Source of the DNA: Streptomyces himalayensis subsp. himalayensis | GTDB taxonomy: Bacteria; Actinomycetota; Actinomycetes; Streptomycetales; Streptomycetaceae | Reading direction: 5' to 3' | Length of the DNA: 64,000 nt | NCBI RefSeq assembly: GCF_013778455.1 | Contig: NZ_JACEHE010000001.1 | Coordinates: 248,001-312,000, forward strand | In this document: positions 43,836 to 51,785 of the stretch, piece by piece | Numbering within the stretch: position 1 is the first letter of the stretch | How the letters are laid out: each line of letters begins with the position of its first letter | Position numbers and translations under genes: made by a program | Notes under the pieces: generated by a model | The model's input: the letters and a program-made list of their open reading frames with translations, nothing else | The model's database searches: none | What the model was told of the DNA's origin: nothing

Positions 43836-44398
43836 CTGCGCCCACGCATACGCCCAGTACTCCCAACACGCCCACCAGTGACCGTACGGACGGAGCCCCG
43901 AGCCGGCAGGGGCTGAGCCGCGAGGCACGCAATCTGCACTGGCTGCTCACCAACCTCGTCGAGGAGGTGCCCGGCCTGCTGTCCGTCGCCGTCGTGTCCT
44001 CCGACGGGCTGCTGCTGCTCTCCTCCGATCCCGGACGCCATGCCGAGCAGCCGGTCGCCAGGCCGGAGGGACCCCGGGGGGCCGGCGCGGACCTCGCCGC
44101 CATCGTGTCCGGGGTCGGCAGCCTCACCATCGGCGCGGCCAAGGTCATGGGCTTCGGCAACGTCAAGCAGACCATGGTCGCGATGGACGAGGGCAGCCTC
44201 TTCGTCATGTCCATCAGCGACGGGTCCCTGCTCGGCGTACACGCCAACCCGGACTGCGACATGAGCGTCGTCGCGTACCACATGGCGCTCTTCGTCGGCC
44301 GTGCCGGGCATGTGCTCACCCCCGAACTCCGCAGTGAGCTGCGCCGGTCGATGCAGAGCGAGCCGATAGGGAGCAAGCCGATGGAGAGCGCCAAGTGA
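43832..44398 (+). CDS. cvnB: CvnB: roadblock/LC7 (MglB-like) protein
   Basis: The 188-residue protein has a roadblock/LC7 domain at residues 28-135: NLHWLLTNLVEEVPGLLSVA, VVSSDGLLLLSS, TIGAAKVMGFGNVKQTMVAM, GSLFVMSISDGSLLGVHA. MglB-like proteins act as GTPase-activating or scaffolding partners of small GTPases, here presumably CvnD. It starts with TTG at 43832, which overlaps the cvnA stop (TTGA) and has GAGGAGG upstream, so translation is coupled. The N-terminal 25 residues are Thr/Pro-rich and disordered. Confidence 0.93.
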   Translation: MTAPTHTPSTPNTPTSDRTDGAPSRQGLSREARNLHWLLTNLVEEVPGLLSVAVVSSDGLLLLSSDPGRHAEQPVARPEGPRGAGADLAAIVSGVGSLTIGAAKVMGFGNVKQTMVAMDEGSLFVMSISDGSLLGVHANPDCDMSVVAYHMALFVGRAGHVLTPELRSELRRSMQSEPIGSKPMESAK

Positions 44399-44802
44399 CC
44401 ACGTCGAAACCGTCGAAGCTGCCGACCAGGGGCGGCGACCGCAAACCGGCCCGAGTACGCCCGTACTCGCTCACCGGTGGCCGCACACGCTTCGGGCACG
44501 TGCTGCTCGTCGAGACGTTCGTGGCCGCGCTCGAGGCGCCCGAGGAGCGCCTTGAGCTGACCAACGGCTCGTTGTCCACGCGCGTCATGCCGGAGATGCG
44601 GGCCATCGTCGAGCTCTGCCGCCGGATGCGCACGGTGGCCGAGATAGCCGCGCTGCTGAAGATGCCGCTCGGCGTGGTCCGCGTACTCCTGAGCGACCTC
44701 GCGGACCAGGGAAAGATCCGCGTGTACGGAACCGGCCACGGTCCGGGACAGCCGAACCGCGCGCTGCTGGAAAGGGTGCTGGGTGGACTCCGCCGTCTCT
44801 GA
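44395..44802 (+). CDS. cvnC: CvnC: DUF742 winged-helix-like protein
   Basis: The 135-residue protein shows the DUF742 signature: RVRPYSLTGGRTRFGH, IVELCRRMRTVAEIAALLKM, GVVRVLLSDLADQGKIRVYG. The helical part resembles a winged-helix fold. In conservons it is thought to belong to the membrane-associated complex with CvnB and CvnD. GTG 44395 overlaps the cvnB stop (GTGA), and its own 3' end overlaps cvnD by 20 bases. Confidence 0.93.
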   Translation: MTTSKPSKLPTRGGDRKPARVRPYSLTGGRTRFGHVLLVETFVAALEAPEERLELTNGSLSTRVMPEMRAIVELCRRMRTVAEIAALLKMPLGVVRVLLSDLADQGKIRVYGTGHGPGQPNRALLERVLGGLRRL

Positions 44803-45418
44803 ACTGCTCCCCTCCGCAAGACTGGAGGACCCCGAGGAGCGACTGCAGGCCTGGCAGACCGACCGGACGCGCGCCCCCATCGCCACGAAGATCGTGGTCG
44901 CGGGTGGCTTCGGCGTCGGCAAGACCACGCTGGTCACCGCCGTCTCGGAGATCCAGCCCCTCCAGACGGAGGCGCTGATGACGCAGGCCAGCGAGGGGAC
45001 CGACGACCTGGTCGCGACCCCGGAGAAGACCACGACCACGGTCGCCATGGACTTCGGCCGCATCACGCTCGACGACGACCTCGTGCTCTACCTCTTCGGT
45101 ACGCCGGGCCAGCAGCGCTTCTGGTTCATGTGGGACGACCTGGTGCGCGGGGCGATCGGCGCGGTGGTCCTCGCCGACACCCGGCGCCTGCCGGACTGCT
45201 TCCCGGCCCTCGACTACTTCGAGAGCTGCGGACTGCCGTACATCGTGGCCGTCAACCACTTCGACGGCACCGAGAAGTTCGAGCCCGAGGACGTACGAGA
45301 GGCCCTGACGGTGCCGCCGCACATACCGGTTCTGATCATGGACGCGAGACAGCGGATATCCGTGGTCGAGACGCTGCTGGCGCTGGTCGGCCACGCGCTG
45401 GACGTCACACCCGAATGA
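44783..45418 (+). CDS. cvnD: CvnD: Ras-like/MglA-type small GTPase
   Basis: The 211-residue protein has the G1 loop VVAGGFGVGKTTLV (about 39-52), a switch region with TTTTVAMDFGRI, G3 LFGTPGQQRFWFMWDDL and G4 VNHFD (NxxD). It binds and hydrolyses GTP and is the output switch of the conservon, regulated by CvnA-C. The GTG start is inside cvnC. Downstream its stop overlaps an ATG (ATGA) that opens a frame into the monooxygenase gene, so the latter may be co-translated. Confidence 0.95.
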   Translation: MDSAVSELLPSARLEDPEERLQAWQTDRTRAPIATKIVVAGGFGVGKTTLVTAVSEIQPLQTEALMTQASEGTDDLVATPEKTTTTVAMDFGRITLDDDLVLYLFGTPGQQRFWFMWDDLVRGAIGAVVLADTRRLPDCFPALDYFESCGLPYIVAVNHFDGTEKFEPEDVREALTVPPHIPVLIMDARQRISVVETLLALVGHALDVTPE

Positions 45419-45458
45419 ACCTCGGCCCCCGAGCCGAGCCGCCGGGAGCGCCATCACT

Positions 45459-45530
45459 CGCAGGACCACCACCAGCAGCCACCCGCAGGACCACCACCAG
45501 CAGCCTCCCGCAGGACCACCACCTGCAGGA
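45459..45530. repeat. 25-bp tandem repeat, nearly three copies, between cvnD and the monooxygenase
   Basis: CGCAGGACCACCACC begins at 45459, 45484 and 45509. A second pair, CCGGCCAGTTCAC, is found at 45560 and 45584. The 207-bp spacer is open in the monooxygenase frame, but the period is not a multiple of three, so it is more likely a leader than protein. Confidence 0.85.
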
Positions 45531-45621
45531 CCCTGACTCCCACCCTGTCCCCGGCAGGTCCGGCCAGTTCACGCCGCTACGAACCGGCCAGTTCACACCA
45601 GTAGGAAGAAGAACCCCCGCC

Positions 45622-46875
45622 ATGCGGAAGATACTCGTCGTCGGAGCCGGCCAGTCCGGGCTCCAGATCGCCCTCGGACTCCAGTCGCACGGGTACGAGG
45701 TCACCCTGATGTCCAACCGTACGGCGGACGAGATCCGGTCCGGCCGGGTCATGTCCACGCAGTGCATGTTCCACACCGCGCTCCAGCACGAGCGCGACCT
45801 GCAGCTGAACTTCTGGGAGCCGCAGGCCCCGAAGATCGAGGGCCTCGGCGTCTCCGTCGCCGCCCCCGGCTCCTTCGACCCGGGCCCGTCGCAGCGCGCC
45901 ATCGACTGGGTCGGCAAGCTCGACGGGTACGCCCAGTCCGTCGACCAGCGCGTGAAGATGGCCGGCTGGATGGAGACGTTCGCGCAGCGCGGCGGCCAGC
46001 TCGTCATCCACGGCGCGGCCGTGTCCGACCTGGACTACTTCTCCCGCACGTACGACCTCGTGCTCGTCTCGGCGGGCAAGGGCGAGGTCGTGTCCATGTT
46101 CGGCCGGGACGCCTCGCGCTCCCCGTACGCCGAGCCGCAGCGCGCCCTCGCCGTCGCCTACGTCCACGGGCTCGGCCCGCGCCCGGAGCACCCGGAGTTC
46201 GACGCGGTCCGCTGCAACCTGGTGCCGGGTGTCGGCGAGCTCTTCGTCATGCCGACCCTCACCACGTCCGGCCGCGCCGACATCCTCTTCTGGGAGGGCA
46301 TCCCCGGCGGCCCGCTGGACGTCTTCCAGGGCGTCAAGGACCCGTCCGAGCACCTGTCGCTGACGCTGGAGCTCATGGAGAAGTTCACGCCCTGGGAGTA
46401 CGCGCGGGCCACCAAGGTCGAGCTGACGGATGCGGGCGGCACGCTGTCCGGGCGGTACGTGCCGACCGTGCGCAACCCCATCGGCCGCCTGCCGGGCGGC
46501 GGGGCGGTCCTGGGTGTGGCCGACGTCGTCGTTGCCAACGACCCGATCACGGGTCAGGGCTCCAACTCCGCGTCCAAGTGTGCGGCGTCGTATCTCGCCT
46601 CGATCCTCGAGCACGGGGACAAGCCGTTCGACGAGGAGTGGATGCAGGGGGCGTTCGACCGGTACTGGGAGACTGCGCAGCACGTGACGAAGTGGACGAA
46701 CGCCATGCTGGGCGTGCCGCCGGAGCATGTGCTGAACCTTCTCGGTGCCGCCGGTCAGCTTCAGCCGGTGGCTGATCGGTTCGCCAACGGGTTCAACGAC
46801 CCGGCGGACTTCGAGAACTTCTTCTACGAGCCGGCGAAGACGGAGGCGTACCTCGCGGAGGTGGCGCGGGCCTAG
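45622..46875 (+). CDS. Styrene-monooxygenase-like FAD protein (StyA family)
   Basis: The 417-residue protein starts MRKILVVGAGQSGLQIALGL, the FAD-binding GxGxxG motif. The group A flavin monooxygenase pattern of styrene/indole monooxygenases follows: RSGRVMSTQCMFHTALQHER, SAGKGEVVSMFGRDA and the late FAD motif DPITGQGSNSASKCA. Such enzymes need reduced FAD from a separate reductase (StyB), which is not nearby. They epoxidise alkenes or oxidise indole-like compounds; the native substrate is unknown. ATG 45622 follows AGGAAGAAG; a start at 45415 overlapping cvnD is the alternative. It lies directly behind the conservon, so its expression or activity may be linked to it. Confidence 0.9.
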   Translation: MRKILVVGAGQSGLQIALGLQSHGYEVTLMSNRTADEIRSGRVMSTQCMFHTALQHERDLQLNFWEPQAPKIEGLGVSVAAPGSFDPGPSQRAIDWVGKLDGYAQSVDQRVKMAGWMETFAQRGGQLVIHGAAVSDLDYFSRTYDLVLVSAGKGEVVSMFGRDASRSPYAEPQRALAVAYVHGLGPRPEHPEFDAVRCNLVPGVGELFVMPTLTTSGRADILFWEGIPGGPLDVFQGVKDPSEHLSLTLELMEKFTPWEYARATKVELTDAGGTLSGRYVPTVRNPIGRLPGGGAVLGVADVVVANDPITGQGSNSASKCAASYLASILEHGDKPFDEEWMQGAFDRYWETAQHVTKWTNAMLGVPPEHVLNLLGAAGQLQPVADRFANGFNDPADFENFFYEPAKTEAYLAEVARA

Positions 46876-46890
46876 CCTGCGCGGGTTCTT

Positions 46891-46923
46891 CCAGTACCCG
46901 GGGTGTGCCTTCCCGGGTACCGG
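46891..46923. terminator. Terminator after the monooxygenase gene
   Basis: CCAGTACCCGGG and CCCGGGTACCGG form a 12-bp stem with one mismatch, 15 bases after the stop. It lies between convergent genes. Confidence 0.75.
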
Positions 46924-47005
46924 GCTGGCCCACTGGCAGGTGCGCTGAGGCCGTACGCGAGGGCGGAGGACGTCACCGCGTCGGAGGCCCGCCGGAGCGC
47001 GGGCC

Positions 47006-48184
47006 TCACCCCCGCCCCGGCGCCCCCGCCGCCCCATACCCGGTGTCCGCCCCCGCCGTAGCCCCCCGCGGCAGCGCCGGCTGCACGTACGACGTCCGGG
47101 CCAGCGCCTTCCCACCCGGGTCCGGCCGGACGGCCCCCAGTACGGGGTTCGCCGCGATCGGGGAGACCTTCACCTTCGCGCCGGGGCGCGGGGCCTGGAC
47201 GACCAGGCCGTTGCCGAGGTAGATCGCCACATGGGTGGCCTCGCGGAAGTAGATCACGAGGTCCCCGGGCCGGAGGCTCCGCAGGGGCACCCGCGGCAAC
47301 TGGGCCCACTGCTCCTGGCTGGTCCGCGGGATGGTCCGCCCCGCGTGGGCCCACGCCTGCGAGGTCAGCCCCGAGCAGTCGAACGACGAGGGCCCCTCCG
47401 CCCCCCACTGATACGGCTTCCCGATCTGCCGTACGGCGTACCGCAGCGCCGCGTCCCCGCCCTTGGACGGCGTCCGCGAACCACTCAGCGCCCCGGCCGC
47501 GAGGAACTGCTGCTGAGCCCTGGCCGCCTCGGCCTCCTCGGCCCGCCGCAACCGGGCGAGCTGCTCGGCCTTCAGCGAGGCGATCAGCTTCTCGACCGCC
47601 TTGAGCCGCTTCCGTACCGAGTCGCGGTCCTTCTTCTGCTGCTCGGCGAGCGTGAGTTGCCGGTCCAGCGCGCCGCGCGCCCGGGTCGCCAGTGCGTCGG
47701 CCTGTTTCTCGCCGCTGACCAGCCGGTCCACGGTGGCGGCACGTTCCTTCGCCACCCTCTGGATCACATGTCCCTGGTCGAGCGCGTGCTGCGGATCGCG
47801 GGCGAGGAGCAGCTGTACGTACGGGGAGATGTCGCTGCTGCCCTGGTACTGCTGCCGGGCCAGCCGTCCTGCGGCCTCGCGGCTGTCGTAGAGGTCGAGA
47901 CGTGCCCTGGCCAGCTGGGTGCTCAGCCTGGTGAACTCGGCACGCTGCCGTTTCAGTTTCTCCTCGGTCGCGTTGTACGTCTCCGTGGCCTTCTCGGCGT
48001 CGTGGTAGAGACGCTGAAGGCCTTTCAGCAGCTGGGAGACGGAACGCTCGCCGGGCCCGGGTGAGGTGACCGCCGAAGAAGCGGCGGCGGGACCGGCGAA
48101 ACCGGTCCCCGCGCCGCTGCTCCCGAGCACCAGCGCCGCCGTCGTCGCCCCGGTGCAGACCAGCCGCAGAAGTTCGCCTGACAC
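47006..48184 (-). CDS. Secreted NlpC/P60 peptidoglycan hydrolase with coiled coil
   Basis: The 392-residue protein has a signal peptide (hydrophobic about 8-30, ending AAAS). A long coiled coil follows (about 50-230: VSQLLKGLQRLYHDAEKATE, KLKRQRAEFTRLSTQLARAR, RKRLKAVEKLIASLKAEQL). The C-terminal NlpC/P60 domain has FDCSGLTSQAWAHAG with catalytic Cys and HVAIYLGNG with catalytic His. It cleaves peptidoglycan stem peptides; the coiled coil usually keeps the enzyme inactive until a partner binds. GTG 48184 is chosen for the strong GGAGGTGA site. A Gly/Ala tail follows the catalytic domain. Confidence 0.93.
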   Translation of the reverse strand: MSGELLRLVCTGATTAALVLGSSGAGTGFAGPAAASSAVTSPGPGERSVSQLLKGLQRLYHDAEKATETYNATEEKLKRQRAEFTRLSTQLARARLDLYDSREAAGRLARQQYQGSSDISPYVQLLLARDPQHALDQGHVIQRVAKERAATVDRLVSGEKQADALATRARGALDRQLTLAEQQKKDRDSVRKRLKAVEKLIASLKAEQLARLRRAEEAEAARAQQQFLAAGALSGSRTPSKGGDAALRYAVRQIGKPYQWGAEGPSSFDCSGLTSQAWAHAGRTIPRTSQEQWAQLPRVPLRSLRPGDLVIYFREATHVAIYLGNGLVVQAPRPGAKVKVSPIAANPVLGAVRPDPGGKALARTSYVQPALPRGATAGADTGYGAAGAPGRG

Positions 48185-48430
48185 GTCATCACCTCCGCTT
48201 GCCGGGTGGGACGTCCACCCACGGTGAGCATGCAACCAGGCGAAGAAGGAAATACCCTACAACTGAGCAATACGGATCAAATCGGTCACCCCTTCGGTCC
48301 TCGTCCAGAGGGGCCCCGTGAGCGTGCTTTCCCGCAGGACGAAAACGTGCTGGGGCGGGCCGGGCGGTTCACCTCCGTTGAACCTCGTTGCTCCAACAGG
48401 TCCCGCAGCAACCGGCCCTTCAGCCGCCCC

Positions 48431-48706
48431 TCAGTCCCGACCGGACTTCGTCCAGGGCCACCGAAGCCCCCGGCCGGCCTTCCCCTCCGGGTCGAACTCG
48501 TACCGCCACCCGCGGTGCAGCGACAGTGCGCGGCCGGCGGGGGCCACCGGGACCCGGCGGTAGACGAGCACGGTCGGCGGGCCGCCGGCGGCGTCCGGCA
48601 CCGGCACCCGGTACACCTTCGGGGGATGGCCGGTGATCCCGAGCAGCACCGGCAGGACGCGGCCGTCCAGCGGCCCGCCCACGAAGGGGGTGTTCTCGCT
48701 CTTCAC
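48431..48706 (-). CDS. Small conserved hypothetical protein
   Basis: The 91-residue product begins [20 protein letters not shown]. It contains [20 protein letters not shown] and ends [12 protein letters not shown], with a basic tail. Short Streptomyces proteins with a similar GGPLDGR start are known but uncharacterised. It begins 10 bases after the stop of the tetR gene, in the same direction, so it may be the last gene of that transcript. No membrane segment or catalytic motif is visible. Confidence 0.7.
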   Translation of the reverse strand: MKSENTPFVGGPLDGRVLPVLLGITGHPPKVYRVPVPDAAGGPPTVLVYRRVPVAPAGRALSLHRGWRYEFDPEGKAGRGLRWPWTKSGRD

Positions 48707-48716
48707 GGCACCAGTG

Positions 48717-49391
48717 TCACAAACCCGGGCCGTCCGCGGCCTCCCGCGCCACCACGTACCGCAGCACCTCGGCGGTCCCCGGGTCCCGCCCCGCGGTCAC
48801 CGTGAGCACCGCGATGAAGTGTTCGACGAGCCAGTCTCGAAGCTCCTCCAGCGGCGGCTGCTTGTTTTCGTCCAGCCAGATCAGCGAGGCCGCCTCGACG
48901 GCGGTGATCCACACCCGTACGGTCATCCGCAGCCGCGGGCCCGGCTCGGCCGCCCCGAGGTGGGACAGGACCTGTTCGGCGGCGGCCCTGCGCACGCCGT
49001 CGACGATGGCGGTCGTACGCGAGGTCTCCACGACGCTGCCGCCCTGCAGCAGGGCGCTGAACCCGGCGTCGTGCTCGTTGACGAAGGCGAGATAGCGGTC
49101 CAGCGCGCGGCACAGCCGCTCCGCCAGCGGTCCCTCCGGAGGCTCGTCGAAACACTGCTCGAGGGCGTCCGCGGCCGACCGCAGCGCCGCCTCGTACAAC
49201 TGCTGTTTGCCGCCGGGGAAGTAGCGGTAGACGAGCGGGCGCGACACCCCGGCCGCCTCCGCGACGTCGTCGAGCGAGACGTCCTCGGGCGCGCGGTGCG
49301 CGAAGAGGGACAGCGCGGCGTCGATAAGCTGGCTGCGCCGCTCCTCCACGCTGAGCCGTCGATACGCACGGGTGCCGGCTGGCGAGGTCAT
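48717..49391 (-). CDS. TetR-family transcriptional regulator
   Basis: The 224-residue protein has a typical TetR HTH ([53 protein letters not shown]) and a ligand domain with [20 protein letters not shown], found in regulators near fatty-acid or diiron oxygenase genes. ATG 49391 is chosen; the longer frame overlaps the duplicated aurF tail. It is transcribed in the same direction as the AurF-like gene just upstream and probably regulates that gene and the divergent diiron gene, whose shared promoter region carries direct repeats. Confidence 0.93.
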   Translation of the reverse strand: MTSPAGTRAYRRLSVEERRSQLIDAALSLFAHRAPEDVSLDDVAEAAGVSRPLVYRYFPGGKQQLYEAALRSAADALEQCFDEPPEGPLAERLCRALDRYLAFVNEHDAGFSALLQGGSVVETSRTTAIVDGVRRAAAEQVLSHLGAAEPGPRLRMTVRVWITAVEAASLIWLDENKQPPLEELRDWLVEHFIAVLTVTAGRDPGTAEVLRYVVAREAADGPGL

Positions 49392-49429
49392 GGCGGGAAG
49401 CCTAACGTCCGCCGGTGGCCGGCCAACGG

Positions 49430-49474
49430 TCAGCCCAGCAGCCCCGACGACCGCCACAGCGCGCGTCCCGCGCC
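49430..49474 (-). repeat. Second copy of the aurF-like gene's C-terminal codons
   Basis: Eighteen bases after the aurF-like stop, in the same frame, the minus strand encodes GAGRALWRSSGLLG and a stop. It resembles the true C-terminus GVGRQLWKSSGLLA. A local duplication of the 3' end, or the relic of a deleted tandem paralogue, would explain it. Confidence 0.75.
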
Positions 49475-49492
49475 CCGTGTCGTGGCCGGGGC

Positions 49493-50422
49493 TCAGGCCA
49501 GCAGCCCCGAGGACTTCCACAGCTGCCGCCCTACGCCCCGCAGCACCCCGATGTCGTCCAGGAAGTCCGTGAGTCGCCTGGCTCCGGTCTGCATCACCTC
49601 GCGCCGGTGCCCGCTGGCCCTGACCTGGGCCACGGCCTGGCGCTTGTCGAGGCCGACGTTGGTGTACACCTCGGGGTTGATGAAGGCGACCGAGAAGACG
49701 CGTGCGAACTCACCCGAGGTGAGCCGGGTGAACTCCTTCGACCATCCCCGCGCCGTCATCATCTGGCGGCGCAACTCTTCGCGTGCGTAACGCACATGGC
49801 GCGCCTCCTCCACGACGTGGATGCGCGTGACCCCGCGGATCAGCGGCTGGATGCGCTCGTCGGGGAAGGTCAGCCGCTGCATCCAGTCGAGGATCTCCTC
49901 GCCGAGCAGGGTGGCCGTGAAGGAACCGGGGGTGGTCGAGATGGTCTTGAACACCCGGCCGAGGTTGTTGTGCACGCGGCTCACCGGGTAGTGGGGGGTG
50001 CCGCCGCGGCTGATCAGGCGCGCGAACATCTTCGAGTGCCGGCACTCGTCCTCGATCTCGGTGAGGGCGTACCGCACGTGCGCGCTCGTCGCCGCCTTGT
50101 CGTAGATGTGCCGTACGAGCAGCTGCATCAGGATGATCTCGAACCAGATGCCGAGCGAGGCGAGCGCCGCGGCCTCGTGCTGGGAGAGCAGGATCCGCTG
50201 CTCCTCGCTCATCCGCTTCCACAGCGGAGTGTCGTACAGCGACACCAGCTCCGGCGGCCAGAACCACTTGCCCTCCTCGAAGGGCGCGTCCCAGTCGAGC
50301 TCCTTGTCCGGGTCGAAGGAGTGCTTGGCGGACGACTCGAGCAGCCGCTTCGCCACCTGCTCCCGGTCCTTGAGCATGCCGAGCGCGTCGCGCAGCGCAT
50401 CGGCCTCCGTCGCCGTCGTCAT
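49493..50422 (-). CDS. AurF-like diiron N-oxygenase/oxygenase
   Basis: The 309-residue helical protein has the AurF family's iron-ligand helices: HEAAALASLGIWFEIILMQL, ALTEIEDECRHSKMFARLI (ExxxH) and GVTRIHVVEEARHVRYAREE (EExxH). AurF oxidises an aryl amine to a nitro group; homologues act on various small molecules or lipids. The reaction here is unknown. ATG 50422 follows GAGGTGAGGA. It is divergent from another diiron protein and followed by a TetR regulator, a compact arrangement suggesting one function. Confidence 0.9.
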   Translation of the reverse strand: MTTATEADALRDALGMLKDREQVAKRLLESSAKHSFDPDKELDWDAPFEEGKWFWPPELVSLYDTPLWKRMSEEQRILLSQHEAAALASLGIWFEIILMQLLVRHIYDKAATSAHVRYALTEIEDECRHSKMFARLISRGGTPHYPVSRVHNNLGRVFKTISTTPGSFTATLLGEEILDWMQRLTFPDERIQPLIRGVTRIHVVEEARHVRYAREELRRQMMTARGWSKEFTRLTSGEFARVFSVAFINPEVYTNVGLDKRQAVAQVRASGHRREVMQTGARRLTDFLDDIGVLRGVGRQLWKSSGLLA

Positions 50423-50531
50423 GGCTGTCCTCACCTCGTCGTAAGGGTTTTCCGCGCTGGGGCGCGGCTGTTACCGGCGGTCGCGTCTTATGAGACTGGC
50501 TGTCAGCAACGTCGTCAATCCCTTGTGCACG

Positions 50532-50560
50532 ACTTGTTGACTGGGCGTCTACTTGTTGAC
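50532..50560. promoter_or_regulatory. Direct repeat in the shared promoter of two diiron genes
   Basis: ACTTGTTGAC occurs at 50532-50541 and 50551-50560, 19 bp apart, followed by T/C-GGG both times. It lies in the 169-bp gap between the AurF-like gene and the divergent R2-like gene. It could be the operator of the nearby TetR protein; TTGACC in copy 2 could also serve as a -35. Confidence 0.5.
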
Positions 50561-50591
50561 CGGGTCACAGCGAGGTGTGAGCCTGCTGTCT

Positions 50592-51704
50592 ATGTCGACG
50601 CATCCGCTCTACACCAGCGATCCCGGCAAGCCGCACTGGGAGATCCCGTCCACCGGTTCCGCCCGCCTCAGCTGGGAGTACGACGACGGACGCGACCGGC
50701 TGCTCGCCCTCTACCAGAAGGGCAAGGACAAGCAGTGGGACGGCCAGAAGCGGATCGACTGGGACCTGGAGGTCGACCCGCACGACCCGCTGGGCACCCC
50801 CGACGAGGCGATGACCCTCTACGGGACCTCCCACTGGGCGAAGATGACCGACAAGGACAAGGGCGAGCTGCGCCGGCACTACGCGTCGTGGAACTTCAGC
50901 CAGTTCCTGCACGGCGAGCAGGGCGCCATGGTCTGCGCCGCCCGCATCGTCGAGTCCGCCCCCGACATGGACGCGAAGTTCTACTCCGCGACGCAGACCA
51001 TGGACGAGGCCCGGCACGCCGAGATCTACGGCCGGTTCCTGCACGAGAAGATCGGCATGCTCTACCCGATCAACGACAACCTGCAGGCGCTGCTCGGCGA
51101 CACGCTGCGCGACTCCCGCTGGGACATGCCGTACCTCGGCATGCAGGTGCTGATCGAGGGACTCGCGCTGGCCGCGTTCGGCATGATCCGCGACACCACC
51201 GACAAGCCGCTGCCCAAGCAGATCCTCGCCTACGTCATGCAGGACGAGGCCCGGCACGTGGCCTTCGGGCGGATGGCGCTGCGCGACTACTACAAGCAGC
51301 TCACCGACGCCGAACTGCGCGAACGCGAGGAGTTCGTCATCGAGGGCTGCTACCTGATGCGCGACCGGCTGCGCGGGGTGGAGGTCCTGGAGAACTTCGG
51401 CATCCCCAAGGCGGAGGCGGAGAGCTACAGCGAGCAGTCGGAGTTCCTGCATCTCTTCCGCAAGCTGCTCTTCAGCCGCATCGTCCCGTGCGTCAAGGAC
51501 ATCGGTCTGTGGGGCAAGCGCCTGCAGGAGGCCTACGTCGACATGGGCGTGTTCGAGATGGGCGACTCGAACCTCGATCTGCTGATGGCGCAGGACGAGG
51601 AGATCGCGGAGAAACTGGACGCGGAGCGCTTCGCGGCGGAGGAGCGGGAGCGGGTCACGGAGGTCACAGAGGCGATCGAGGAGGGTCAACGCATCAGCGG
51701 TTGA
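50592..51704 (+). CDS. Ferritin-like/R2-like diiron protein
   Basis: The 370-residue protein has two diiron ligand helices with the same motif, TMDEARHAEIYGRFL and MQDEARHVAFGRMAL (ExxH), plus glutamates in FLHGEQGAMVCAARIVE and MQVLIEGLALAAFGM. The fold is that of ribonucleotide-reductase R2-like or ferritin-like oxygenases. Such proteins bind two irons and activate oxygen; no tyrosyl radical role can be assigned. ATG 50592 is chosen; the longer frame adds non-conserved residues. It is divergent from the AurF-like gene. Confidence 0.88.
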   Translation: MSTHPLYTSDPGKPHWEIPSTGSARLSWEYDDGRDRLLALYQKGKDKQWDGQKRIDWDLEVDPHDPLGTPDEAMTLYGTSHWAKMTDKDKGELRRHYASWNFSQFLHGEQGAMVCAARIVESAPDMDAKFYSATQTMDEARHAEIYGRFLHEKIGMLYPINDNLQALLGDTLRDSRWDMPYLGMQVLIEGLALAAFGMIRDTTDKPLPKQILAYVMQDEARHVAFGRMALRDYYKQLTDAELREREEFVIEGCYLMRDRLRGVEVLENFGIPKAEAESYSEQSEFLHLFRKLLFSRIVPCVKDIGLWGKRLQEAYVDMGVFEMGDSNLDLLMAQDEEIAEKLDAERFAAEERERVTEVTEAIEEGQRISG

Positions 51705-51785
51705 TCACTCGATCGACGGGCGAATCGGCGCATTCCCGTGGGTACGCTGGCTGTGCCAGGCAGACTCCGGCACATGGGAGCGATC

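Noticed and set aside
48185..48430. Possible c-di-AMP (ydaO) riboswitch upstream of the NlpC/P60 gene
   Set aside because: Such riboswitches precede many Streptomyces wall hydrolases, but the conserved core could not be recognised in this short leader.
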